64,000 nt of DNA. Source: Akanthomyces muscarius (taxonomy: Eukaryota; Ascomycota; Sordariomycetes; Hypocreales; Cordycipitaceae). Location of the stretch: positions 248,001-312,000 of the forward strand of contig NC_079246.1 in assembly GCF_028009165.1 (NCBI RefSeq), in the 5' to 3' direction. The notes under the pieces are model-generated. The model was not told the origin of the DNA, ran no database searches, and saw only the letters and a program-made list of their open reading frames with translations. Below are positions 21,896-33,851 of this stretch, piece after piece. The translations under genes were made by a program, and so were the position numbers. Within the stretch, counting starts at the first letter, position 1, and each line of letters opens with the position of its first letter.

Positions 21896-24800
21896 ATTAC
21901 AGTGCCTAATCACGAGTTCACGTTCTCAGCCAATTTGAAGGATGCGAAACCCTAGATATTGCCGACAGACCAAACTACAACAGGCAATTCTAGCGAAACC
22001 TCTGATCGACATGACCTAAACCCCTCAACCACATCACCTGAACATTGCCGAACACGATATAATCTATTTGGAACGGCCGTGGACAAAGAGCTTCTGCTGT
22101 GTCACGAGACAGTGAAGCACCAGGGCGCTTAGTACAGGAAGCTATTTACAACTCTGGGGGTACACTGCATCGCCACAATAGTGCTGCGGCTTAACCACTA
22201 GCTCAGATACAAGAATGTAGTGCTGTGTGGCTTCGAGACGCGGATCTTGCCCGTCAGAGCGCCATGGCAAGGCCTCCACTGCTTCCGCTAGCTCATTTAC
22301 AGCCTGCTTCGGATCATCTTCAGGGACGTCCACCTTGTCAATTCTGAGTAACGTAGACCAGTGCAGAGGGAGGGCTCGTTGGGGTTCGCTCCGATACTGG
22401 AGCGAGCTCCGGCTTCGTTGGGACTCAAGACTTTGATTTGCGCCTGCGGCCGCAGCTAAACCCGTTGCATAGGGAGCAGAGGGAGGGCGTGTGCCTCAAA
22501 ATAGACGAAGAGAATGCAGCCGTTCGTTAGAGTCATGCTAGCCACCGGCCAGCCGGTGGTGGCATCCACGTGGTAGACACAGTTACACCATGCCTGGGGA
22601 AGATGGACGCATCTCAGTGGATGTGAGCCCTGCAATAGCTAGTTGAGCCGACATGGGCATGTTTCATACTTATGAAGGACCCAAGGCCTACTGTTTTTGG
22701 AGATGCTTAGCTGCCCAAGATGGAGAAGCAGGGGAGAGTAAATAGGCAGTGTGGCACAAAGAAGTCAAGAGACCCGGATGGTGGAGCTGTTGTCGACCTT
22801 GGCAGGCTGAGATGTGTGTTGGTGATGCTGTTGGAGAGGAGCTAGCTCGGATAGGAGCCGTGGGAGGAGCTGGGAAAGAGGGAGAGGGGGAGAGAGGGAG
22901 AGGGGCTGAAACTTTGACCGAGGGGAGATGATAGTATACTCGCACTATTGCTCCGTTTGACTTTCTCTCCAGCATGTACCAGTCGACGACGAAGCAAGCG
23001 GTGACTTCCGGTGACGTGCTGGCTCACGGCAGTGAATGCTCTACACGGCTCTACATGGTTGACAGTTGTGCGGCTTCATTGCACAGAACGAGTTAGTGAC
23101 ATTGAGCAAGAGAGGCGCGGGCCGGGTCACGTCTCCCGCTGCTGCCGGGAGCGATTCCCTCCTGCACGTTTACTGCCTGCACGCTCGCTCGCTAGATGAA
23201 GGGAAGCCTTGTCGCGGAGTGGCACAGAGCTCGGCCGCTTGCATGATGGACCAGTTTTATAGCCATTGTCAGTGGCCAGCCGCTACACAGATTCCCACTT
23301 TGTTGATGCACTTCTGGCTTCGGACTGTTTTTACAGTGCTTCTTGTGCCATATGGAAAGAGCCTCAGGAAATTAGCAGCTTTGAGGAGACGAAGTCATGA
23401 TGTGGAGGAGCGCGCCCGGCGCAGACGTGAGCTCGAACGAAGCGAGACGACTCGTTTCTTCCCCTGGCCCTACAGAAGGAGACGGAGAGGAGAGGCGGGG
23501 CCAGGAAGAAGGAAATATACACGTTACGGTTACTCGCCGCCCGACCATGAGGTGAAGAGATCCAGACACCGCGTGTCGTGTCGGTCAGAGGAGTATGCTG
23601 GCACCCCTGACAGGTTGACAGCTGCTGGCTCCCCCTTCCCGGGAGAAGCCTTTTCTCTGCCTTCTTTTTGGGGGCGAGGAAAAGCTGCGCGTTAGGCCCA
23701 GTGACAGGGCTTTGCAGCCTAAAGGCTTTTTCCATCGGGCGGTGACTGTATGCAGGCTGGAACAAAGAAAGCGAGGCATTCGTCAAGGTCCCCGAACCAC
23801 AGTGGCGGTATGGATGTGCCAAATCTGCACATGGGAAATGAAATGCCATGTTCTTCGAAAGCAGGGAGGAAAGAATGCAGGTGTGCTTGAGAGACTTGCG
23901 ATGGAGAGTGCTGAGTGACCCTTGGCTGCAAGCCCATTGGAGCACCGCCCTTCGGCAGACGCAGTGTATAGTACGTTGTGCACACTTTTAATCTATCTGA
24001 GAGCGAGACTTGGACGTTGTGCTACGGGAATACGTTCGAGGGGCCGGGTCTGCTGAGCAGCGGTGGTGTGCTCCTGTGCTGCCGTGAATCATTGCTGAGA
24101 TCTGAGCCATCCGCACCAGTATCTAGAGCGAGGACCTGGGGCGCCGACTTGACGAATTTCGTTGCTTTCTACGATGCTGCTTGTAAAGCGGTGTAACGCT
24201 GGAAATTTCAAAAAGAATACTGTTGAACAATGACAAATCGTGTCGAACAAAGGATGAATTGAGGCTGCGACTGCATTCGTTGATTGTTGCGATGGTGGAC
24301 GTGGTGTAATGGATATGAAGACACGACATCAATGCAGGATGCATTAAAGAAAGGGATTATAGTCAAAGACTAGGCTATGCAAACAAGCGAGGGCTGCATG
24401 ACGAATTGCAATTTTTCACAGCTACTAGAGGGCATTGTCTCATTTGTGGCGGTGTGTTTGCTGTTTGGTTTGGGTAGACTGCGGCTGATGTCACAATCAC
24501 ATAGTTCTCTTCTTTGTCGACGCCGAACCAGTTTTTTTCTCCTTCTCTCTCTTTCCTTGGACAGTGATTGTTCGATGCTCTTGTCCGATTCCAGCTAGAG
24601 TAGGTTTGAGTAAGTCGACTACGTATTCCCCCCCCCATTCGCTGAATTGCGTGCATGAAGAGCAATCAGAACAGGACAGGGGGGCCTGCTGGTGGCTGCT
24701 TTGCTTGACCGCCGATGTATGCAAGACGCTCGGATCTTTGATTCAGCCCTCCTGGAAGCAGCCAGCGGCCAGCAGCCTATCCTGCCAAGGGTGCTGAACG

Positions 24801-25404
24801 ACTGCTGCCAAGTCCGTCGGCTTCTATTCAAGCGTGTGGTCTAGTTTTGGCTGGGAGAAGGAAAAAAAGAAGAGGGACCTGTGGCGCTTGCAAGGGCAAC
24901 AAAGACCACCGCCCCCAGACCTTCGGTACTGTGCGTTGTGCGCGCGCGCTGGCCCTGCTGCTGAAGAAAAAAAGTTGTTACCCTACTAACCCTAGCCTTT
25001 CCGTACTTCCCCGGTGATGAGATGGAGGGGAGCAGGGGCGTGTGTTGGAATAATGTTACGCAAACGAACGCAAAAAAAACTAGGGACAAGAGGCGGACGA
25101 CCTGGTCATTGCTTTCAGAGTGGCGATGGGTGTCGTCGTGTTGTATATTGCTTGTAATATCGAGACTAGTCGGGGGATTTACGAGGCCAATGCGAACTGC
25201 AATCAATTCGACGCGTGGTTCGTTAATCAATCTTGAGATCTGGTAGGGCTAGAGCTAGTTCACTGTAGGCAAGGACGGAGGGCTGTGAACCTGATCCAGG
25301 GTCGTATTCAATGATGTGCATGCGGGCACTCGGCATAGGCGACGGCATCCCTGGCCATATCACCCGCGTCCTTCTCGGACATGCATCACCGACTACATAG
25401 TTGC

Positions 25405-25429
25405 CACACACACACACACACACACACAC
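25405..25429. repeat. (CA)n microsatellite
   Basis: About twelve CA dinucleotides in the gene-free region before the Zn2Cys6 gene. Confidence 0.9.
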
Positions 25430-26361
25430 CCCTGTTGTTTTGGCGCCGGCAGCGAAATCTGCAGTAGAAGAAACAAAACCACACTAGCTGTTTGAGGTTT
25501 CATCATTTCGCCAACTGGCCGGGGGAAGCGACAAGACCAGGGGGGCGTGATGGGAGCACACAACGGCCATTGTCCCAGGGGGAGGTGTGGTCGGTTGTTG
25601 CGCAGCATTACTGCTTTGGTACTGCTGCAGTGTTATACCATTGACCTGGGCTGGGCTGAGCTGGCTGAACTATCAACAATCAAAGACAAATTGTTTGCCA
25701 GCGGGAAGATCGAGAGACCCAGATCTTGCGAGACAGAGGCACGCACCGGAGTGCGAACCTGTTAGCCGTCTGGAGAAGTCTCCCTATATTTTGATTTTGA
25801 CAATGGCAACTCATCAACGGGGGGAAAAGGCGAAAGCCCATTGACAAGGGGGGCGTATCCGAGAGAGAGAAAAAAAACAGGGCTGCCATGCGCCAGCTCC
25901 TTCTCTTTGTCCTACCAGCCTTGCTGCAGCGCTCCCGAACGCAGAGAGGTGCCGTAGGTATGTGCCTCTTGCCCACCGCCCCTTGTTCTGTCGCTGGTGT
26001 AACCCTTGTTCTGATTCGGCAACGATTAAATGAATTGTATTTTTAATGCAGTAGCTTTCTCTTTCTCGCTCTATTCCCACTTTGCAGAAAGCGTTGCACG
26101 GATCCATCGACAAGCCCTCCGAAAGCCATACACCCCTACTCCAACCCACCCACACACACACGCGCGCGCCGGTGTAAGCGGAGATGCACAACGTTTCTCT
26201 TCTTATGCAGTACGCGCCACCGCAACCTCGATCAGCAGCAGGTAACGCAGGGGCCGTGGCTAGTTCTCTTCCAATATGGGAGGATCCTCTTTACGAGAAG
26301 AAGAAGGGGCAGGGGAGGGGCGTGTGGGCCGGAAGAGATCGATGCTGAAGTAGAGCGAGAA

Positions 26362-26377
26362 AGAGAGAGAGAGAGAG
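26362..26377. repeat. (GA)n tract
   Basis: About eight GA dinucleotides, purine strand on plus. Confidence 0.8.
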
Positions 26378-26656
26378 GTGGAGGAGGCACAAACTAAACA
26401 GGCGGCCGTTTGAATTGAGGCAGCCTCTGGGGGCGCTGCTGCTGCTACTCCTTGACCGTTGCTTGCGCTGAAAGGTCACACCGTTGGCGTCGGCATGGGC
26501 AGGACTGTGATTGAAACCATTCGGCAGGGGAAAAAGTATAAGAGTCCCGGGTCCCTGCCGGGCTTTTCCTTCCCGTCCGGATGTCATCGTCTCTCCTCTG
26601 GAAAGCTCACACATACACACGCTCACAATCACAAAGAGCAAGTCGAGACTTTCGGA

Positions 26657-26657
26657 A

Positions 26658-26688
<31 letters not shown>

Positions 26689-26690
26689 GC
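26657..26690. repeat. (CA)n microsatellite, interrupted
   Basis: Mostly CA dinucleotides with one interrupting T, about 350 bases before the Zn2Cys6 start codon, probably within its transcribed leader. Confidence 0.9.
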
Positions 26691-27039
26691 ACAAGGTTTT
26701 TCTTCAGGGAGAATAATATTTGTCTTGTTGTATCAAAGCAAACAAGCTCTGCCGTTTCCTTGCCATCCATCTCGATATCCCTCCATCCTACCCGTGTGTG
26801 CTGCGCTTCTTCGTCAGAGCAGTCCTCCTCCCGCCTCTCTACAACCACACATCCATTCATCCACCAATACACACCCCACCCACCCCTTACCATCCATCAT
26901 CCGAGACTGTATATCTGTCAGAGGGTAACAAACACTCGACCGCCCAAAGACCAGTCTCGCAGACATATTCTGGCGAGACAGGGGCAGGTACACGTCCTAG
27001 GCAGCCCGACTGCAATCGCTACCACAACCGCACACGACC

Positions 27040-28746
27040 ATGTCCAACGGCACCAACAACACCTCGCAGGGTGGCGGCCCGTCTCAGGGCGGCGGCGGCA
27101 GCTACCATACCAGCTGGCCATTTAGCTTCAACGCAGCCGCCGTGGCTACCAACACACCAAACACCGCGGCTAGGGCCGATGGATACAGCAACCTGAGCGG
27201 TGCAAGCAGCGGCCGGCCTCGTCTCAGCGGCGGAAACGGCAGTGCCTTCCCGCCGCCTGCCTCCAGACGATACGGTCCCCGAGGGGGTGACCCGTACGCG
27301 TCCACCCTGGCGCACCGCCGTCAGAACAACACGACGGCGACGACAGCTTCGTCGCGCGACAAAAGGACGCAGGGCAGCGGCCAACGCCAAGGAAACGACC
27401 CAGAGCGAAAGCGCGTCGTCGTCGCTGTAAGTACCATACCCTTGATTTCGTTGCCTACCACCGTATTAGCTTGCTGACTTGTGACTTTGTTAGTGTACAC
27501 GATGCCGCAAGCGAAAGATTCGCTGCAGCGGAGACGACGGCCAGGGTGGCCCTTGCACCAACTGTAAGAACGCAAGTGAGCCATCGTGCCTGTTTATGCG
27601 AGTACAGGCGGGCTCCCTGGATGTAAGTGACCAACAATTGCCACGCAGACCAGAAGAGGCGGAACAAACAAGAACCAAGGCTGACCTGTCTGCTACCAGG
27701 AGGTGCGCAAGAAGGAGGAAGAAAAGAGAATGGCGGCGACGGCTGTTGCCAGCACCTTCACCTACGATATTGACACATGTCGCCAATACCAGTCCCGCGG
27801 CGCGGCATCGATCGGAGCGGGCATGTCGGCACACTCGACGGCCTATGGCGCGCCGTCCGGTGCTGCCTTTGGCGTACCTGGCAACATGATGTACAGTTGG
27901 GCCCCGGGCCTGGCGGCAGCGTACAGCGACAACACCGGCCATGGAGCCAGCGACACCAACAACGGGGTTGCTAGCACAGGGTACGGGATACCTTACCACG
28001 GGATGCCATACCATGGAATCCCCAGCCCAGACACGGGCTACATGGTGAGTAGCTGGCCCTAGTCCATATCCGACCCTCGTACCAAGTAGACGGCGGCTAA
28101 CACATCCGCACCACAGGGCGACAACGACTTGATGGAGCGACCGACGACAACCTCAATGACAGATGCCGGCGGAGCATTTGCACTGCAGAGCATGTCGGCG
28201 GGCCTGCCGACAAGCGGCGGGAGCCAGGCCGGTGCCTACGGACACAGCCACAACCATGGCCACCATGGTCACAGCCCCATGGGGTCGACGCAAGCGCCCC
28301 GATCGATCCCCGGAGCTCCAAACGTGCTGGGCTCCACGAGGGGTGTGCCACAGTCATCTGTCTTTTCCGCGTCGCGCGGCGCGGCGACACAGCAGTACCC
28401 GTCCCCGGTGACGACACCCATAACAAGCGGTGTCAGTCCGGTGTGGTCGGGGTACGACCAGTCGCCGTATGGGCCGACGGGGGGCATGCCCCCGAGTATA
28501 GTCGCGCAGTCACTCGACAGGCTGCCGGATCTGTACTCGGCGACGCCGCCGCCGCCGCACCCGCCAACATCAGCGGGTGGTGGTGCTGCGCCGCCGAGTG
28601 GGAGCGGCAGTCATCGCGGCAGCCTGCGCGGCGAGGACGAGGGGCTGAACAGCGGTGGCGGCGGTGGTGAGGGTAGCAATAATAGCGGCAGCCACCACCA
28701 CCATCACCAGTCACCACTACAACATCAGCACTTTGGCTACGACTAA
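27040..28746 (+). CDS. Zn2Cys6 transcription factor, His/Gly/Pro-rich
   Basis: Exons 27040-27426, 27494-27622, 27700-28044, 28117-28746 (496 aa). The introns of 67, 77 and 72 nt all have GTAAGT or GTGAGT donors. The binuclear zinc cluster is built across intron 1: KRVVVA, then CTRCRKRKIRCSG, PCTNC and SEPSCLFMRVQ, giving spacing C-x2-C-x6-C-x9-C-x2-C-x7-C. Exon 1 supplies a ~125-residue Ser/Gly/Asn-rich N-terminus. After the cluster comes a short charged helix (EVRKKEEEKRM), then a long disordered region with tyrosine-rich YHGMPYHGIP and a C-terminal His tract. No fungal-trans middle homology region is visible, so it is a short-type regulator. The upstream region is over 5 kb, which suggests complex control. 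Target unknown. Confidence 0.9.
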
Positions 28747-29798
28747 GCGAATCTTCGTGGCCAAGCGGAGGGCAGCGGCGGTGAGGACATGATGGTCAAC
28801 AACCACACATCAGCGCCGAGGGCTTGTTGAGTGTTGACGGTCGTTTGCCGAGGCCATGTAAGCCGGCGGAGGAGGGAAGAGAGCTTTGGGTATTCGGATC
28901 ACCGGTTCTTTTTGGCGTTTTTGTTGACTGGGTATTTGGAACAGGCAAGGAAGGGCGGGAGAGAGAGGTGTATAACCTGGGAGAGCGGGCATTGTTCTGA
29001 CGTTTAATCATGTAAGAGTTGAAATTTTAATTTGAGAGCTGTTGAGAAAGTGAAGCATTCTGCACCCTTTATATACTTTTGAGATGCAAATTCAACGAGG
29101 CGGGATAGGGGGCGTTGACGAAGAAAAGGCCCGATGAGATGTTGGGAATGTGCGACGACAAGGTTCATTTTTCCTTCGTTTGCGGAGAGAGCGGTCAGCA
29201 ACGTGCAAGCCGTTGGCGATACGGGCCGCGAAATGACTGATAAAAAGAAAAAAAAGGCAGCAAACCGGATGTGGTCCCGGAAAGTGTTGCGGCGCGTTGT
29301 CGTCGCACAATACGCGTGCACCAACGCGCGTAGCGACAGGTTTGTGAAGCTTGAGGGTGAATAGGATGCTGTGGTTGGTTGGGAGCGCCGGCCGGGGATC
29401 GGAGCTGCACCGGTGGTGGATGCCCAACGTGGGACGAACTGTGGATGGGATGGATCGATGGCGTACTGAAAGGCTGTGTTGTTAGAATAAAATAAATAGG
29501 AAGAAAAATACGCTTGCTTTTACGATATTATTATTCGTTGCATTATTAGTGGTGGTTTGATGCGATTGTGGCTCATGGCGTGGCGGGGCAGCGCAGCTCC
29601 AAAAGTGGCGGACAGCGGGGTTGAAGCTCTCTCTTGGACCATTCGACAGCTTCCCCTCCTCGTCTGCATTCTTGACCACGATAATCGTGTCGATTCACTC
29701 CGTCGTGCATCTCATTGATCAATCGAGCGCATTGCCGGGCTCAGATTCACCACCGAAGCGTCCCCCCATCTCCCTCGAACCGCAACTCCTACGCCGCC
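28747..29798. other. Spacer between the Zn2Cys6 gene and the PMI gene
   Basis: 1.05 kb of 3' UTR and promoter. No gene recognised. Confidence 0.4.
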
Positions 29799-31252
29799 AT
29801 GCAGGTCCCCCTCATCCGCCTCCAGTGCGGCGTCAACTCGTACGAATGGGGCAAAAAGGGCAACGACTCTGCCGCCGCCAAGTTCGCTGCTGCAACGCCC
29901 GCGACCGACTTTTCCGTGCAACAAGACAAGCCCTATGCCGAGGTTTGTTCCTTTTCCTTCTTTTTTCTTTTCCTTCTTTTTTCTTTTCCTCGACACTTTC
30001 TCGTATCGGTTCTGTGCTTGCTGACCATTGTGCTCCCTCACAGCTCTGGATGGGCACCCACCCCTCCAACCCCTCGCGCGACGTCCAGACCGGCCGTACC
30101 CTCCTCGACCTCGTCGCCGACAACAAGGCCCTCCTCTCGCCCACCGTCGCCGGCCGCTTCGGCGACAAGCTGCCCTTTCTCTTCAAGGTCCTCTCCATCA
30201 ACAAGGCCCTCTCCATCCAGGCCCACCCCAACAAGAAGCTCGCCGAGCGCCTGCACGCGCGCGATGCCAAAAACTACCCCGACGACAACCACAAGCCCGA
30301 GATGGCCATTGCCATCACCCCCTTTGAGGGGCTCTGCGGCTTTCGCCCCCTCGCCGAGATTGCGCACTTTCTGGGCGTCCTGCCTCCGCTGCGCCGGCTC
30401 GTCGGCGAGGACAATGCCGTGCAGTTTGAGAAGCTCGCCAAGGAGGACCCCGACGGTCCCGTCTCGGACGAGAAGAAGCAGGCGCTGAAAAAGGCGTTTG
30501 CCGGACTCATGGGCGCGTCGCAAGAGTCCGTCGCCACCGAGGTCAAGAACCTGGTCGAGCTGGCAAAAAAGGACAAGGACCAGTTCGCCGCCGGCGGTGT
30601 GTCGTCCACATCAGGCGAGACTCTCTCTGAGCTCGTGGTCCGCCTCGACAGCCAGTTCGAGGACGACATTGGCCTGTTTGTGCTCTTCTTCCTCAACTTT
30701 ATCAAGATGGAAGTCGGCGAGGCGCTCTTCCTCGTCGCCGACGACATCCACGCCTACGTTTCCGGTGACATTATCGAGTGCATGGCCGCGTCGGACAATG
30801 TGGTCCGCGCCGGCTTCACGCCCAAGTTCAAGGACGTCTCGACGCTCGTCGACATGCTCACCTACAACTACGCGCCCATTGACGAGCAAAAGATGACGCC
30901 GACCGAGTACCCCTACGCCACGCTCAACCGCATCGGCTACAGCAGCGGCTCCGCCGTCCTGCTGTACGACCCTCCGATTGACGAGTTTGCCGTCGTCCGC
31001 AGCGTGCTGCGCGGGCCCGACGCCAAGGCGACCTTTGAGCCGCTCGACGGGCCGAGCATCGTCATCTGCACAAACGGCTCCGGCACCATCTCCATCGGCC
31101 CCACGAGCTACGAGATGAAGGAGGGGTATGTCTTTTTTGTGGGCTCCACGGCCGAGCTGGTGCTCGAGTCGACAACGGGCGAGGACGAGGAGTTTACGAC
31201 TTTCAAGGCGTTTTGCGAGGTGGATGACGGTGCGAGCAAGGAGAAGCTGTGA
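29799..31252 (+). CDS. PMI1: Mannose-6-phosphate isomerase, type I
   Basis: Interconverts fructose 6-phosphate and mannose 6-phosphate, feeding GDP-mannose, glycosylation and cell-wall mannan. Exons 29799-29942 and 30044-31252 (450 aa); the 101-nt intron is very T-rich (GTTTGT donor, CTGAC branch, CACAG acceptor). Zinc ligands are visible: Gln107 and His109 in IQAHP, Glu134 in NHKPEMAIA, His284 in [16 protein letters not shown]. Family signatures include [11 protein letters not shown] at the start, LWMGTHP after the intron, [10 protein letters not shown], and the cupin strands near the C-terminus ([14 protein letters not shown]). Length fits the fungal enzyme. The stop codon lies at the junction of a 17-nt tandem duplication (31235-31268). 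Convergent with the GST gene, 133 bases apart. Confidence 0.97.
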
Positions 31253-31385
31253 GCAAGCAGAAGCTGTGAGAAACTAATTACAAGTATATACGAAGAAATG
31301 ACCAAATCGCAAAGCATGATGACACTTTTCTTGATGTTTTCCTTGACTCTCTACTTTGCATTATGAGCAGTGTCGCTCTGACTCT

Positions 31386-32093
31386 TCAAGCAGCATCTTT
31401 GTGCCGCTTCTCAATCGTCACAAACTTGTCCTCCAAAGACTTGGCCGTGACGGGCCGCGCCCGAATCCTCTCCAACCACGCCTTGACATTCGGAAACTCG
31501 TCCAGCGGCACCTGCTCCGCAAACGTGCCCGGCTGGTCGCGCGCGTACCACGGGTAGTACGCAATCATGAACCACGGCAGAAACGCCACGTCCGCGTAGC
31601 TATACCTCCCGCCGACCAGGTACTCTCCACCTTGCAGCGCCTTGTCCACCACGCCCGTCACGCGGCGCACCTCGTCGACGTAGCGCTCGACGGCGCTCCG
31701 CAGCCGCTCCGCGTGGTGCTTGCTGAACCACACGGCCTGGCCAAAGTACGGCCCCTGGCCCGAGACCTGAAAGTGCAACCACTGCTTGGCGAGGAAGTAG
31801 TCGGGGCTGCCGCGCGGGAAGGACAGGCGGTGCTGCTGGTCGTCGTAGGTCTCGACGAGGTACTCGAGGATGGCGCCGGATTCCCAGAGCGTGGTGCCCG
31901 TGTTGGGGTCCTCGAGCGCGGGCACGCGGCCGTTGGGGCTGATGTCGATGAAGGGCGGCGTCTTGGTGGAGGAAAAGTCGATGATGCGGTGCGTGTACGG
32001 GATGGCGAGCTCGTCGAGGGCAAAGGCGACTTTCCACGGGTTGGGGCCGTGCTCGACGCCCCAGAGGACGAGGGGTTTGAGAGAGGTGGTCAT
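31386..32093 (-). CDS. Glutathione S-transferase (Ure2p/GTT-like)
   Basis: Cytosolic enzyme expected to conjugate or reduce substrates with glutathione. A single exon of 235 aa. The N-terminal thioredoxin-like domain contains LVLWGVEHGPNPWKVAFAL, the cis-Pro glutathione motif GRVPALEDPN and WESGAILEYL. The C-terminal helical domain carries QWLHFQVSGQGPYFGQAVWF and the SYADVAFLPW N-capping region typical of fungal Ure2-like GSTs. There is no Asn/Gln-rich prion domain, so it is not a Ure2 nitrogen regulator; a detoxification role is the simplest reading. It is convergent with PMI1. A long open frame on the opposite strand is only a codon-bias shadow. Confidence 0.95.
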   Translation of the reverse strand: MTTSLKPLVLWGVEHGPNPWKVAFALDELAIPYTHRIIDFSSTKTPPFIDISPNGRVPALEDPNTGTTLWESGAILEYLVETYDDQQHRLSFPRGSPDYFLAKQWLHFQVSGQGPYFGQAVWFSKHHAERLRSAVERYVDEVRRVTGVVDKALQGGEYLVGGRYSYADVAFLPWFMIAYYPWYARDQPGTFAEQVPLDEFPNVKAWLERIRARPVTAKSLEDKFVTIEKRHKDAA

Positions 32094-33338
32094 GATGATT
32101 TAGAGATGTGGATGTACTTTAGGGAAAATAAAAGAGAAACTGTAAAGATATAAGAGGAGTTGATGATGTACAAGTTGCCTCTTATGGAGATTGAGACGGG
32201 CACTGACTAACTTTGTGGTATGTAGTGCTGTCGGTAAGCCCACATCGCGGCGGTCTTATTACAAATCAATCATATGCCTCCATCATCTTGATTGACGAGC
32301 ACACAGTCGATGAAGTTGATGGAGATTCGATCGTCTTATCTCATGTCCGATTTGGGAAAGTTTCGTGGAGAAGAAGCAGGGGTCCCGTCACTGCCAAGCC
32401 GCATTACCAATCCGTTCAGCCTGCTTACATACCTTTGACAGGTGGTGTATGGAGAACTGTGCTCATTTGCTACACGACTGAGGATTTCGTGTAAAAGACA
32501 ATTTGTATTCTTTTCGTCCGCGACCGACGTGAAAGTCCGTCGGCGTCTTTGCGGCGGACTGCCGTAGCAATCCAGGATTTAAACGACTTCTATTTAAAAC
32601 ACTGCACGGTGTACCAGGCTATATGTGCTGATGGCTATCGAGGATGATCAATCTTTATATTACAGATTACGTTTGCTAAAGGCCCCTTCTGCAATGGAGC
32701 CTGCACTACTCCTCTGAGCTGAAGTGACCCTTGGTAATAATTGCGTGGCTTGCAATAGCATGGTCGTGGACGTGCAGATGGAGGATCGGGGCTGCTCCAC
32801 GGGTGGCGTCGACTAGTCACCCGATGCCGCCGAGAGCATAGAGTTGGCCGACTTGACAAGACTATGCGCACACGATGCTCCTTCCAGATGCAGAAGCAGT
32901 TCCATACTGCATACAGCAGACGGCGGGCGCACGCAGTCTATTGCTAGCGTGATAGCAGTTGGGAATCCTCGAGGTATGCATCAAAATTGCAGTGCAGCAG
33001 CAGCGGTCTCGACAAGTCTTGCCGAGAGGCCGTCGTGCTATTCGCCGCCGGTGTGTACTGGCAGCGCAGGGTACTATAGATCCAGACTTCATCTCTGCAA
33101 TAAGTGTCAGCTCATTCTTGGCAAAAAATGACGAGTTTGAACGTGATGCGACTCTGCTAGCCAAATAGAAGAAACAAAAGTAACAAATATCAAAATGCGC
33201 GAAAAAGTATAAAGCAAGGCAAGTCCCCCCAGGTCTGGATCTTATCCTCGACATCCTCACCTACAACTCGTCACTGATAAGTCACCACCATCACCAAGTC
33301 CTCGAACATTTTTTTGTATACCGAGAAAAAAGGCTGCG
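32094..33338. other. Spacer between the GST gene and the secreted-protein gene
   Basis: 1.24 kb, AT-richer than the housekeeping region. It holds two divergent promoters; a TATAAA is at 33208-33213. No gene recognised. Confidence 0.4.
33208..33213 (+). promoter_or_regulatory. TATA box for the gene at 33339
   Basis: TATAAA 126 bases before the ATG, followed by a CA-rich leader. Position and context suit a regulated secreted-protein gene. Confidence 0.5.
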
Positions 33339-33851
33339 ATGAAGATTTATATCGCTGCCGTCTTTTCCGCTCTCGGCGTTCTCGCCTCGCCGACATCCGC
33401 GTCCCTGCCTGTGCTCCCCGCTACAGACGGCCTCTACATCGGCACCGTCGACGAGGCCGGCACCTTCTCATGGCTTTCCTACGGGACCGCCGACGTCGCC
33501 GCTCCAGACGTAGCTGCACGCGCACCCGTTCCCACCCCGGCGCCGCTCACGGGCGCCTTCTGCAACGATTTCCGCGCCGGCACGGTGGCGGACATCAACG
33601 CCGCCGTCGAAGCTCTCGTCGATGCCTGCCACGACACGTACTTTTCCAAGGCCATTGCGCTGCAGAGGGGCGGCGTGGTCGTGTACGGCTGTGATTACAG
33701 CACTGTTGGGCAGCGCTGCAATGGGTTTTCGATTGCGCCGTTCTTCAAGTCGATTGGAGAAGTGTGCACTCTGGGAAGGGCAGGCTGGTATCAAGAGGCG
33801 GAGTGGAAGGCCAGCTATGGCTACACCAGAGCCGGAGTCGGCTTCTGCTAG
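33339..33851 (+). CDS. Small secreted cysteine-rich protein
   Basis: A single exon of 170 aa. The signal peptide is MKIYIAAVFSALGVLASPTS-like, with cleavage near residue 17-21. A pro-like Ala/Pro segment follows to about residue 67. The mature core has six cysteines: AFCNDF, VDACHD, YGCDYS, QRCNGF, EVCTLG and the C-terminal residue itself (GVGFC). Ending on cysteine and the motif GRAGWYQEAEWKASYGYTRA are notable. I know of similar small secreted proteins in plant- and insect-associated Hypocreales, but no function. No GPI signal or membrane segment. Six cysteines suggest three disulfides and an extracellular, possibly host-facing, role (inference). Confidence 0.85.
   Translation: MKIYIAAVFSALGVLASPTSASLPVLPATDGLYIGTVDEAGTFSWLSYGTADVAAPDVAARAPVPTPAPLTGAFCNDFRAGTVADINAAVEALVDACHDTYFSKAIALQRGGVVVYGCDYSTVGQRCNGFSIAPFFKSIGEVCTLGRAGWYQEAEWKASYGYTRAGVGFC

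Larger units (their letters stand above)
21896..27039. other. 5.1 kb region without recognised genes, upstream of the Zn2Cys6 gene
   Basis: No supported gene. It holds two (CA)n microsatellites, a (GA)n tract, a telobox-like CTAACCCTAGCC near 24987, and a long CT-rich stretch from about 26720 to the ATG at 27040 that looks like a fungal 5' leader. Open frames here are short and inconsistent between strands. As with other developmental regulators in filamentous fungi, a long 5' UTR or upstream non-coding RNA is possible. Confidence 0.5.

Noticed and set aside
31356..32153. Long open frame on plus opposite the GST gene.
   Set aside because: It is a complement of a GC3-rich coding sequence; the GST frame has all family motifs.
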